Shown: positions 43,503 to 50,865 of the stretch, in pieces
Layout: each line of letters starts with the position of its first letter
Position numbering within the stretch: position 1 is the first letter of the stretch
NCBI GenBank assembly: GCA_902774285.1
Contig: CACYHO010000001.1
Coordinates: 328,077 to 392,076, forward strand
DNA length: 64,000 nucleotides
Origin: an uncultured Pseudomonadota bacterium
Lineage (GTDB): Bacteria > Pseudomonadota > Alphaproteobacteria > Rs-D84
Direction: 5' to 3'
Notes under the pieces: generated by a model
What the model saw: only the letters and a program-made list of their open reading frames with translations
Told to the model about the DNA's origin: nothing
Database searches by the model: none
Program-made: the position numbers and the translations under genes

Positions 43503-44315
43503 TTATTGATTATAAAATCTTACAAGTGATGATCCAGCAAAGTTTTTTGTATAAAAACAGTTCGTTTTTGATAAAGTGTCTTGAGAACCGCTCGACGCAT
43601 ATACATAAGTGCCATCTGTATCTTCAAATTCATTCATATAACAATCTGCTATTGTATGAACGTTCCAGGAATCCCACAATATTTTACCAGTGTCATACGC
43701 GTCTTGTTGTACGGTTGATCTTTCAACATAGGCATTATTTGGACATGGTGCACAATGTATGATGTCATCTGTCGGTACATTGCCATCTTCATCAGTACAG
43801 AAATTTGATAACAATTGATAGAGATGCCATTTATAGTCTTCAGGATAAGCGACGGAAGTTGCATAGACAAATAACGAACCCGATGGTTTTGATCTTGATG
43901 TATATATCAGCGGTTCAGTATGCGCAAACAGTTTTTTTAAATTTTCCATGTGAATTGTATCAGAGGTTTGTGTGTTGTATGAATAATAATCTGGTGTTTC
44001 TGTGCCATCTGATTTTTTTAAACCTTTTAACCAATTTGTCCCTATAAGCCTTAGTTTGTTACCTTTACCGCAAGCTCCTAAATATTGTCCAGATTGACAC
44101 AATTTTATAGTATGTGTATTTCTGTTGCCCACATCATCTGTTGATATAAAATATTGTGTTGTCATTTTGGGATCGGCGACAATGGATGCAACATCTGACA
44201 CAGGTACCGGTGTTGTTTCAGATTCTTCGGCAAACGCACAATTAGAATCAATGTGACATACGAAAGCCATGGTCACACTAAATATTTTCCATAACAAATT
44301 TCCTAAATTGTTCAT
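43503..44315 (-). CDS. Exported Cys-containing protein of unknown function
   Basis: A 270-residue protein. I chose the ATG at 44315 for its site AAGGAA and the following signal-like segment (NLLWKIFSVTMAFVCHI, cleavage near AFAEES); the frame extends to 44363. The mature part has spaced Cys (CQSGQYLGACGKG, HCAPCPNNAY, ADCYMNEF), resembling the Cys-rich exported families elsewhere in this window. It is probably periplasmic or surface-located. Confidence 0.62.
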   Translation of the reverse strand: MNNLGNLLWKIFSVTMAFVCHIDSNCAFAEESETTPVPVSDVASIVADPKMTTQYFISTDDVGNRNTHTIKLCQSGQYLGACGKGNKLRLIGTNWLKGLKKSDGTETPDYYSYNTQTSDTIHMENLKKLFAHTEPLIYTSRSKPSGSLFVYATSVAYPEDYKWHLYQLLSNFCTDEDGNVPTDDIIHCAPCPNNAYVERSTVQQDAYDTGKILWDSWNVHTIADCYMNEFEDTDGTYVYASSGSQDTLSKTNCFYTKNFAGSSLVRFYNQ

Positions 44316-44442
44316 ATTCCTTGCCTTGTCAAACATTCTATAATCTTTGCTTTTTTTTCGCAAGGGAAAAATAAAAAACGCTTGCTTTTGTTCTTGCGTT
44401 TTTTTTATAATTCGTTCGTCTAAGGAATTAAAGGAGTTTTTT

Positions 44443-45003
44443 ATGAAATTATCAAAGTTATTGTTTGCTTTTTTGTGTGGTGCGGTTATGTGCAGTGCGA
44501 ATGCCGCAGATGTTACAATTTATTATTCGCCAACCTGTCCACATTGTCACCATGCGCGTGATTTTGTTGAAAACACTTTGATATATGAATATGAAACTTT
44601 AAAAGTGTCAGAAGTAAATGTTATGAATGCAGATAATCGTCAAGACTTTTTTGCTGCACTTAAAAAATGCGGTTATGAAAGTGGCGGTGTTCCTGTGTTG
44701 GTTGTTGGTGAAAAATGTTTTCAGGGTTATTCTGATGCTTTACAGCCTGAATTGCGCATTGCAGTGGAAGCTGATTTGACAGCACAACAGAAAGAAATGG
44801 CGGCTGCAAACAAAGCAGAAATGGAAAAAAACAAAGAAGAATTTGTTGCATCGCACAGCGACAGAAAAAATGCTGTGTCTAATAAAGAACCTAAAAAAAA
44901 ACTAACGAATAAAACAAACAATATATCAGATATTGTGCTGTATGGATTCTTTGGTTTGTTGTTAATAGGATTGGGAATCGTTTTATTCAAAAAACAGAAA
45001 TAG
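44443..45003 (+). CDS. Exported thioredoxin/glutaredoxin-fold protein with C-terminal membrane anchor
   Basis: From the ATG at 44443 (AAAGGAG upstream) it has 186 residues. A signal peptide ends at about ANAA, followed by VTIYYSPTCPHCHHARDFV with the redox motif CPHC, and the cis-Pro region GGVPVLVVG. From about residue 105 a charged Ala/Lys/Glu-rich spacer leads to a hydrophobic helix (DIVLYGFFGLLLIGLGIVLF) near the C-terminus. It probably handles disulfides outside the cytoplasm, which fits the many Cys-rich exported proteins here. It is 10 bases before cvpA. Confidence 0.72.
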   Translation: MKLSKLLFAFLCGAVMCSANAADVTIYYSPTCPHCHHARDFVENTLIYEYETLKVSEVNVMNADNRQDFFAALKKCGYESGGVPVLVVGEKCFQGYSDALQPELRIAVEADLTAQQKEMAAANKAEMEKNKEEFVASHSDRKNAVSNKEPKKKLTNKTNNISDIVLYGFFGLLLIGLGIVLFKKQK

Positions 45004-45013
45004 GTAAAAAACA

Positions 45014-45709
45014 ATGTTTGATTTGACTGTTCTTGATTATATTTATGTCGCGATTATTTTAGCTTCGACAGTTTGGGCAACTGTGCGTGGTGGTGTTTAT
45101 GAAACAATTGCTACTTTATCCTGGGTTGTTGCAGCTATATCTGCAAGATTTGTATCACCGTATTTGGATGGTTTGTTGCAGAAATGGTTTGGTTTACCAG
45201 ATTCGACAGTTGTCACATTGGTCGCTTCATATTTCATAGTATTTTTTGTTATTTTGGTGATAGTTAGTTTTATCAATCAAAAAATTCGTGAAAGAATCCA
45301 AGACAGTTTTTTATCTGTAACCGACAGAACGCTTGGGGTTGTTTTTGGTATTGTTCGCAGTATTGTCGTTATGGGGTTTGTATATTGGGGTGTTCTTTGG
45401 TATTATTCCGATGTGCCACGCGGGTTGCCAAAATGGGTCAGTGAAGCAAGAACACGTCCTGTTATGCAATTGACTGCTATTAAAATGGATGATTGGTTCT
45501 TTTTTGGAAACAGCAAGCTGTTAAAGAACGATTTAAAACAGGATCAAAATCAACATACTAATTTGATAAATCCTATGGTTGAAAAAAAGAAAACAGATGA
45601 TGCTGAAAAAACGGCAGAAACGGGATATAAATCTTCTGAACGCGCTGCATTGGAAAATCAGTTGTTACAAATAGAATCTGTTGCGAACGCAATCCAAGAA
45701 GAAAAATAA
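45014..45709 (+). CDS. cvpA: CvpA family membrane protein
   Basis: A 231-residue inner-membrane protein with four hydrophobic segments at the N-terminus (DLTVLDYIYVAIILAST; VYETIATLSWVVAAISA; VASYFIVFFVILVIVSF; LGVVFGIVRSIVVMGF) and a charged tail. This is the CvpA (colicin V production) pattern. In other bacteria it maintains envelope integrity. It ends at a terminator. Confidence 0.83.
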   Translation: MFDLTVLDYIYVAIILASTVWATVRGGVYETIATLSWVVAAISARFVSPYLDGLLQKWFGLPDSTVVTLVASYFIVFFVILVIVSFINQKIRERIQDSFLSVTDRTLGVVFGIVRSIVVMGFVYWGVLWYYSDVPRGLPKWVSEARTRPVMQLTAIKMDDWFFFGNSKLLKNDLKQDQNQHTNLINPMVEKKKTDDAEKTAETGYKSSERAALENQLLQIESVANAIQEEK

Positions 45710-45712
45710 TTT

Positions 45713-45737
45713 AACCGACCATTTGGTCGGTTTTTTT
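45713..45737 (+). terminator. Terminator after cvpA
   Basis: CCGACC-ATTT-GGTCGG followed by seven T residues. Confidence 0.92.
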
Positions 45738-45755
45738 ATTTGGAATAGCGTCCTG

Positions 45756-45785
45756 TTGTAATACAGGCTTTTGTGTGGTTATAAT
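45756..45785 (+). promoter_or_regulatory. Promoter of the 45791 gene, predicting a leaderless mRNA
   Basis: TTGTAA and TATAAT are separated by 18 bases. The -10 ends 5 bases before the ATG at 45791, so transcription would start at or within a base or two of the start codon. No ribosome site exists. Confidence 0.6.
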
Positions 45786-45790
45786 GTAGT

Positions 45791-46216
45791 ATGCGCAAAA
45801 TAAAAATATATATAACGATTTTATTATTGTATGAATTGACGATATTAACAATATTACAAATACCAGATTATTGTTTTGGCGTTTTTAATTTCAACTTTTG
45901 TGATACGTCTTTCAGATATTTTTTAATGTGCATAGTTATTCCATGTTTGTTTTGTTTGTTGGCGTGGTGGTGGACAGAAATATCAAGTTTATTTTGTAAA
46001 AAATGCCAATGTGAAATACAAGATGACACCTCTATTAAAAATATATTCAAAGAAATAATATCAAAACAAGACATAGAAAAATTTATAACCGCCGCAGTTA
46101 TTATGGGAATTCAAAAATTTGCTGCTACACACCCAAAAACCAAAGAAACATTTGATAATATTTTGAATGTCCTTGATAACAGTAATACAAATAGAAAAAG
46201 CCGGTTGACAAAATAA
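45791..46216 (+). CDS. Small membrane protein of unknown function
   Basis: A 141-residue protein with two hydrophobic segments (about 5-25 and 45-66), a Cys pair CKKCQC right after the second, and a soluble helical C-terminal part (IIKEIISK... FITAAVIMGIQKF in outline). It is not recognised. It appears to be translated from a leaderless message. The next gene is an HNH-type protein with the same promoter arrangement. Confidence 0.6.
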   Translation: MRKIKIYITILLLYELTILTILQIPDYCFGVFNFNFCDTSFRYFLMCIVIPCLFCLLAWWWTEISSLFCKKCQCEIQDDTSIKNIFKEIISKQDIEKFITAAVIMGIQKFAATHPKTKETFDNILNVLDNSNTNRKSRLTK

Positions 46217-46233
46217 TGTTTTTGTGTTATATA
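46205..46233 (+). promoter_or_regulatory. Promoter of the HNH-type gene, predicting a leaderless mRNA
   Basis: A perfect TTGACA, a 17-base spacer and TATATA. The ATG follows the -10 by 7 bases and no Shine-Dalgarno sequence is present. The -35 overlaps the end of the preceding gene. Confidence 0.7.
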
Positions 46234-46240
46234 TAAAAAT

Positions 46241-47275
46241 ATGTCAGAAAAATTTTGTATATTTTGTGGTGGAAAGCCAGAAAAAAAGAATCGCGAACAC
46301 GTTATTCCGCAATGGTTAATTCGTATGACCGGCCGTGAAAAGAAAGATGTTTTTACGCATTTTCCCGAAGATGCCAAACATATGGCGTTTATGAATTTTA
46401 CTTTTCCGGCATGTGAAAAATGTAATTCTGATTATTCGGCACTGGAAATCGCGGCCAAGGCCGTTATGGAAAAGGTTTTATCTGGTGGCAAAATCACAGG
46501 AACCGAAGCCAGCGTTTTAATGGACTGGTTTGATAAAGTCCGTATTGGTTTGTGGTTGTCGTGGATGTATTATGATCCAAAATTAAAATCTGCTGTCCAG
46601 CCACACTTTTTTATAAATTCACGTGTTGGAACTTGTGACAGAATGTTAAATATTCGCAAATTAAACCTGGCAGCCGACGAAAACAAAGGAATTTTGTTTA
46701 TGGGGACAGATAATACTTGGTTTAATTACTGTCCAAGCGCCTTTACCATGGTCATTAACGATTACTATTTTATGAATGCATCAACTAATAATCTGGTGTC
46801 GCGAAATCTGGGATTTCCAATTATGCGCAAGCCTGAAATTTTCGATCAAGATACAGGTAGATTTTGCGCGGATATTGAAATGGGTAATCAAAGAATTATC
46901 AGCCCTGTTATCAAAGGTTTTGTTCCGCATCCTGAATCTGTCACTTTTTATCAGCCGATGTACCATGAAATCGCATCTGCGAAAGATGATAGTCCATCTT
47001 GGCAATATATAACAGAACGCAGTTATGATTCTGATAATGGTGTCGGTGGGGTTTTCTTTCAAAAAGGTAATGCCAATAATACCAGATATTTACAGCCACA
47101 ATCACTGGCAAATTTGAAAATGAAAGCAACTGTGTGGCCGGATTTAGAATCTGATATCTTGAAATTTCAAAATGTGATTGGCGACAGAACTTTCCTGCAA
47201 ACGCGCGAAACTTTGCTGGGGATGAGTCTTAACAAAAAGTATTTGGCGGCCCTGCAACAAGCAAAACAAAAATAA
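46241..47275 (+). CDS. HNH-type zinc-finger protein, possible endonuclease
   Basis: A 344-residue protein. The N-terminal part carries CIFCGG, then REHVIPQWL, then CEKCNSDYS, the CxxC...(E)H(V/I)IP...CxxCN order of HNH endonuclease-like proteins. The rest is unrecognised, with no second known domain, and its local base composition is slightly richer in G+C than neighbours. It has its own promoter and terminator, lies beside the duplicated secreted module, and could be a nuclease of a defence or mobile element. That is inference from the fold and location. Confidence 0.65.
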   Translation: MSEKFCIFCGGKPEKKNREHVIPQWLIRMTGREKKDVFTHFPEDAKHMAFMNFTFPACEKCNSDYSALEIAAKAVMEKVLSGGKITGTEASVLMDWFDKVRIGLWLSWMYYDPKLKSAVQPHFFINSRVGTCDRMLNIRKLNLAADENKGILFMGTDNTWFNYCPSAFTMVINDYYFMNASTNNLVSRNLGFPIMRKPEIFDQDTGRFCADIEMGNQRIISPVIKGFVPHPESVTFYQPMYHEIASAKDDSPSWQYITERSYDSDNGVGGVFFQKGNANNTRYLQPQSLANLKMKATVWPDLESDILKFQNVIGDRTFLQTRETLLGMSLNKKYLAALQQAKQK

Positions 47276-47299
47276 AAAACGCACCGAATGGTGCGTTTT
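47275..47299 (+). terminator. Terminator after the HNH-type gene
   Basis: ACGCACC-GAAT-GGTGCGT with flanking A and T runs, directly at the stop codon. The 110 bases that follow (47300-47409) contain no gene and presumably hold the promoter of leader B. Confidence 0.85.
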
Positions 47300-47409
47300 A
47301 ATTCAAATTTATAATTCCTGACAGGAATATATACAAATGGTTTTGGTGGGGATTTTTTATTAAAGTTTTTTCTGTTTACATTTGATAACCCGTATTTTAT
47401 AATAATTTT

Positions 47410-47628
47410 TGAATCCAAGGGATTGGATTCAGGGCTGTCATAAGCCAACTTTGTCCGGTGCGAAAGCATCGTTATCTGATGTTATCGGTGTTTTTTTGCA
47501 CCGTTATCATCCCTGATTGTTATGGTCGGGGAGCCGTTGGTTATAAAATACGAGCAATCGAAAGACCGCGGAATCAATGACAAAGTGATTTATGAACTCC
47601 CTGACCGCCCTTTGAGACGGTCTTTTTT
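47410..47628 (+). promoter_or_regulatory. Structured RNA leader B, candidate cis-regulatory element
   Basis: Homologue of leader A (11744-11948, minus strand). Helices: GAATCC/GGATTC (47411-47430), GGCT/AGCC (47433-47446), CGGTGC-GAAA-GCATCG (47456-47471), GATG...CATC enclosing CGGTGT/GCACCG (47478-47511), and TTATGG/TTATAA (47520-47546), whose loop holds GGGGAG. CTCCCT (47597-47602) can pair with that loop. A terminator-like hairpin GACCG/CGGTC with six T residues ends it at 47628. Compensatory differences from A support the fold. Function unknown. Confidence 0.65.
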
Positions 47629-47657
47629 GTCGCGGCTTTGCGACAGCAAAGACGGAT
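47628..47657. repeat. 30-base repeat, copy 1 (second at 49619-49648)
   Basis: A 30-base sequence, TGTCGCGGCTTTGCG followed by two variable bases and then AGCAAAGACGGAT, occurs again at 49619-49648 in the same orientation with 28 of 30 matches. It contains CTTTGC/GCAAAG and can form a hairpin. The two copies bracket secreted module B and the GIY-YIG gene. Leader A has no counterpart at this position. Confidence 0.7.
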
Positions 47658-47684
47658 TATTTGCATTCGGGGAGAAAACATCAG

Positions 47685-48449
47685 ATGAAACGGTTTTTAA
47701 TATTATTATCATTACTGTTATGTAATACGGTATGTGCAGAAACAATAAATATAAATTGGATGGTTGATGAACAACAATATGGCACCCCAACAACTTGTGA
47801 ATACAGTGGTGATGTAATATTACCAACCCCCCCAACAAAATATGGTTATACCTTCGCCGGCTGGGAACCAAGCACTTATATTTTCTTGGAGTATATTCAA
47901 AATTCAGGGACTCAGAAAATAGATACAGGTGTAACAATAACAAATGGTAAGAGATTTGAGATTGATGTACAATTGAACAGCGATAGCCCAACCGAAAGTT
48001 CTATTATGGGTACAGGTGGTGGTTATGATACTAACTTTGTTTCAATACGCGCGGGAAATTATTTTAGTAATAATATATTTGGGTTCATAAAGAATCTAAA
48101 ATATTACACACCTGGAAATATAACCAAAGATGCACAGAGACACTTGTTTGTAATTGATTTGAATAATAATAAAGTAAGAATTGATCAATATGAGGCGATT
48201 ACAGACGGTACAACAAACAGTAGCCTAACTTGGTGGATTGGAAGTTATATGGGAAGTACTTCATCTGGATTTGATTGGATAGGTAAATATTATGGTATAA
48301 AGATATATGATAACGAAGAATTAATACATGACTTTATACCTGCAAAACGATTGTCTGATAATGCTGTTGGTATGTATGATTTTGTAAGTGGGACCTTCTT
48401 TGGTAATGCCGGAACCGGAACATTTATTGCGGGGCCAGTTGCTAACTAA
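47685..48449 (+). CDS. Exported protein with InlB-type repeat and LamG-like domain, first gene of secreted module B
   Basis: A 254-residue homologue of the 10964-11722 product. The start at 47685 has the site GGGGAG and opens a signal peptide (MKRFLILLSLLLCNTVCA). An InlB-type segment (PPTKYGYTFAGW) follows, then a LamG-like domain opening FLEYIQNSGTQKIDTG, and the shared C-terminal motif MYDFVSGTFFGNAGTGTFIAG. The central 150 residues diverge strongly between the copies while both ends stay alike. That would fit diversification of a binding face. Its stop overlaps the next start (TAATG). Confidence 0.75.
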   Translation: MKRFLILLSLLLCNTVCAETININWMVDEQQYGTPTTCEYSGDVILPTPPTKYGYTFAGWEPSTYIFLEYIQNSGTQKIDTGVTITNGKRFEIDVQLNSDSPTESSIMGTGGGYDTNFVSIRAGNYFSNNIFGFIKNLKYYTPGNITKDAQRHLFVIDLNNNKVRIDQYEAITDGTTNSSLTWWIGSYMGSTSSGFDWIGKYYGIKIYDNEELIHDFIPAKRLSDNAVGMYDFVSGTFFGNAGTGTFIAGPVAN

Positions 48450-49261
48450 TGAAAAAGATATTTGTATCTTTGTTGTTTATATTTGTTATGCAAAATGCAT
48501 TGGCGGTATTGTACACAAACGATATTTCAAATGGATGTATAAATTCTGTTATTCATCCTTATAATAATAATGCAGAAATGACGGCACGTTGGACACCGAA
48601 TACACATACATGTAATGTTAACGAATTTTTACCCGCAAATACAGATGCTTGCGTTGCGTGTCCAATGGGGCAAACATGCACCGGTGGAACATTTGATTTT
48701 AACGAAACAGAACCCCAAGGAATCACATACACCACACCAATATTGTATAATCAAAATAATTCTTGTGTTAATGAATTATTAAAACCAAGTGATAACACTT
48801 CGTATATGATGGCCAAATTTACACCAAATGTTCATAATTGTAATCCGGGATATTATTTACCGGCAAATATTGACGAGTGTAGGAAATGTTTGAACGACCA
48901 TTATTGTCCTGGTGGAACTTTGACATTTAACGAAACAACACCACAAGGAATAATAGATTGTCCAGAAAATCATCCTTTTGCTCCGGCTGGTATGTGGCAA
49001 CAATCACAATGTGGTCGAAAATTATATGTTGGCGAAGATATTTTATACATGCACCAATCACCAGCACATCCAACAGTCCATAGATTATATATTGGTCACC
49101 CTAATGGTATATATTCGGCAAATGCAGTCCAACGGGATATGAATTCAAATACTTTTCCGAAAATGTCAGAAGGTATGTCAAAAGGATTTCATGTAAAGAT
49201 AGATGGTGTTGAATATTTGGTATGTGATGATTCCATTCCAGAATGTAGAAACGGCCAATAA
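48449..49261 (+). CDS. Exported Cys-rich repeat protein, second gene of secreted module B
   Basis: A 270-residue homologue of the 10194-10964 product, with a signal peptide ending in ALA and two Cys-rich units (FTPNVHNCNPGYYLPAN and CPMGQTCTGG-type). The C-terminal domain has the same CPENHPFAPAGMW, SQCGRKL and YMHQSPAHPT blocks, which are the best conserved part between copies. The overlapping start makes it translationally coupled to the LamG-like gene. The pair probably acts together at the cell surface. Confidence 0.75.
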   Translation: MKKIFVSLLFIFVMQNALAVLYTNDISNGCINSVIHPYNNNAEMTARWTPNTHTCNVNEFLPANTDACVACPMGQTCTGGTFDFNETEPQGITYTTPILYNQNNSCVNELLKPSDNTSYMMAKFTPNVHNCNPGYYLPANIDECRKCLNDHYCPGGTLTFNETTPQGIIDCPENHPFAPAGMWQQSQCGRKLYVGEDILYMHQSPAHPTVHRLYIGHPNGIYSANAVQRDMNSNTFPKMSEGMSKGFHVKIDGVEYLVCDDSIPECRNGQ

Positions 49262-49295
49262 TCTGTCCGCCCTTCGCCAATCTTTAATTTTGTAA

Positions 49296-49535
49296 TTAAA
49301 AATGGTTTTTACAAAATTTACGTCCAGAATGTGTTTTTAAATATTTCTCAAATGCTATGGCTTTTTGTTCATTATCAAAAGCAATATAATTTTTTAATGC
49401 CCAAGGTATAAATTTTTTGGTATAAGGAGAATATCCGGAATTATGGTCTTGTAACCTTTTTTGTAAATCACATGTAAAGCCAATATAAAAGTTTTCAGGG
49501 AAAGATAGGGATTGTAATACGTATACATAAAACAT
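49296..49535 (-). CDS. GIY-YIG nuclease-like protein
   Basis: From the ATG at 49535 (AAGGACGGG upstream) it has 79 residues: MFYVYVLQS, the GIY strand, then NFYIGFTCDLQKRLQDHN with the YIG-like strand and the catalytic Arg, and further YTKKFIPWAL and EKAIAFEKYLK-like helices. Such small single-domain proteins (UPF0213/YhbQ) are putative endonucleases of unclear role. It is convergent to secreted module B. Confidence 0.8.
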   Translation of the reverse strand: MFYVYVLQSLSFPENFYIGFTCDLQKRLQDHNSGYSPYTKKFIPWALKNYIAFDNEQKAIAFEKYLKTHSGRKFCKNHF

Positions 49536-49618
49536 CTTGCCCGTCCTTTGCTTTGTTCGCACTTCGTGCGCCTACAGCCAAAGGCCGCGGCATTCCGTTT
49601 TGCACGCTTAAACCCGCC

Positions 49619-49648
49619 TGTCGCGGCTTTGCGCTAGCAAAGACGGAT
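49619..49648. repeat. 30-base repeat, copy 2, abutting tRNA-Thr
   Basis: 28/30 match to 47628-47657 in the same orientation. Its last base coincides with the 3' CCA end of the tRNA-Thr gene. Between the GIY-YIG start and here lie a CGCAC/GTGCG hairpin and G+C-richer non-coding sequence. Confidence 0.7.
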
Positions 49649-49723
49649 GGTGCCGGTTGTCGGACTTGAACCAACGACCCTCTGATTACAAATCAGATGC
49701 TCTACCAACTGAGCTAAACCGGC
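49648..49723 (-). tRNA. tRNA-Thr (anticodon UGU)
   Basis: On the minus strand: acceptor GCCGGUU/AACCGGC, discriminator A, encoded CCA. The anticodon loop UUUGUAA gives UGU, and the T arm is GGUUCAAGUCC. It is a clean cloverleaf. Confidence 0.95.
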
Positions 49724-49790
49724 AGGCATCGCATATATTATAGGTATTTAAAACTTTTTGCAAGAAAAAAATACAAAATATAGCGTTTTG

Positions 49791-50396
49791 TTAAAAATCA
49801 TACAGATGTTGTATGTTTTTCACGGCAACTTGGGCCATGTATTGATCTTTTGCCCTTTTGTATAATTTTGCATAGTTTGGTTTTTTGTCTGGGGATATGC
49901 TGCATACCGTGTAAAGTGTGTTTACCAATTCATATCGTTTAAAACCGTATTGACCGGTCTTTTTATTGTGGCCAATTGCAAAACCTGCAATTCCAGAATT
50001 TGTAACCATATATGTTTCAAAATCACCACGCATTTGATATATTACATCTGAATCAATCAATATATCGTTATAAATTATCGAAAAATCTCTGTGTGCACGA
50101 ATGGCAATCTGTTCGATTTTGTATGCAAAAGCGACAGTTTCAAAAATTTCATCATAATTCAGTTTTGTATCGGATGCCAGGCCGTGTTTTGCATATTGTG
50201 ATTTAAACAAATTTGTGCATGTAAATTCGTATTTGTTCATATCGTTACGAAAAGTAATTGTGAACATTATACCATCGTCATTATATACGACGTATGCTTC
50301 GCCAGTGTCACCATTTGCATATTTGATGTTTGATGTTGACAATGTTTTGCTTAATAAATCTGTGAATTTAGAATGTGTTTCTATGTCCATTTTCAT
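49791..50396 (-). CDS. Unknown cytoplasmic protein, coupled to the 50393-50764 gene
   Basis: A 201-residue protein with mixed beta and alpha segments (for example GEAYVVYNDDGIMFTITF) and a helical Lys-rich end (KLYKRAKDQYMAQVAVKNI). It has no signal, no membrane segment and no recognised motif. Its ATG overlaps the stop of the upstream gene by four bases. Confidence 0.6.
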   Translation of the reverse strand: MKMDIETHSKFTDLLSKTLSTSNIKYANGDTGEAYVVYNDDGIMFTITFRNDMNKYEFTCTNLFKSQYAKHGLASDTKLNYDEIFETVAFAYKIEQIAIRAHRDFSIIYNDILIDSDVIYQMRGDFETYMVTNSGIAGFAIGHNKKTGQYGFKRYELVNTLYTVCSISPDKKPNYAKLYKRAKDQYMAQVAVKNIQHLYDF

Positions 50397-50764
50397 CTTC
50401 TTCGTTTAATAGAGTTTGTTTGTAAAAATTGCGACAGTAAAAACTGTTTTTTATTCATCGTTGTTTGAATAAGTCCATGTTGTTGGGCAAATTTATCAAA
50501 CATACGATTTGCAATAATTGCCACATCATAATTGTTTTCAAATTGTTCAGCGGTCCGGGCAAAATGATTTATACTCGCAACATATTCGCCATTGATTTTG
50601 ATGGTAAAACGAGGCAGATCCCCATCAAAACATTCTACGGACATTAATAATCTGTGTTTGTGACCGAATAATTTGTATTCATAATGTGTGTCAGAATATT
50701 CGGTTGCTTCAACCGTGTTGTTTTTTATTGCGCGTAAAATGTTTCTTTTAAATTCTTTGTTCAT
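50393..50764 (-). CDS. Unknown small protein, first of a coupled pair
   Basis: A 123-residue protein that opens with a basic helix (KEFKRNILRAIKNN). A beta-rich middle (RLLMSVECFDGDLPRFTIKI) follows, then a helical, basic end (SIKRRR). The middle resembles the beta-rich opening of the downstream product (YVVYNDDGIMFTITF), so the two may be distant relatives. Not recognised. Confidence 0.58.
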   Translation of the reverse strand: MNKEFKRNILRAIKNNTVEATEYSDTHYEYKLFGHKHRLLMSVECFDGDLPRFTIKINGEYVASINHFARTAEQFENNYDVAIIANRMFDKFAQQHGLIQTTMNKKQFLLSQFLQTNSIKRRR

Positions 50765-50865
50765 AATGCGAATTGTTGCACAAAATATACGATTGTCAAT
50801 ATTTTTGATAACTATACCTTGAATTTTGGTTTTTATCTGATAAAATCGCGAAAAAGGGTGTATAT

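Noticed and set aside
47410-49261. Insertion sequence or transposon carrying the secreted module
   Set aside because: No transposase and no terminal inverted repeats were found around either copy; only the 30-base repeat at copy B is suggestive.
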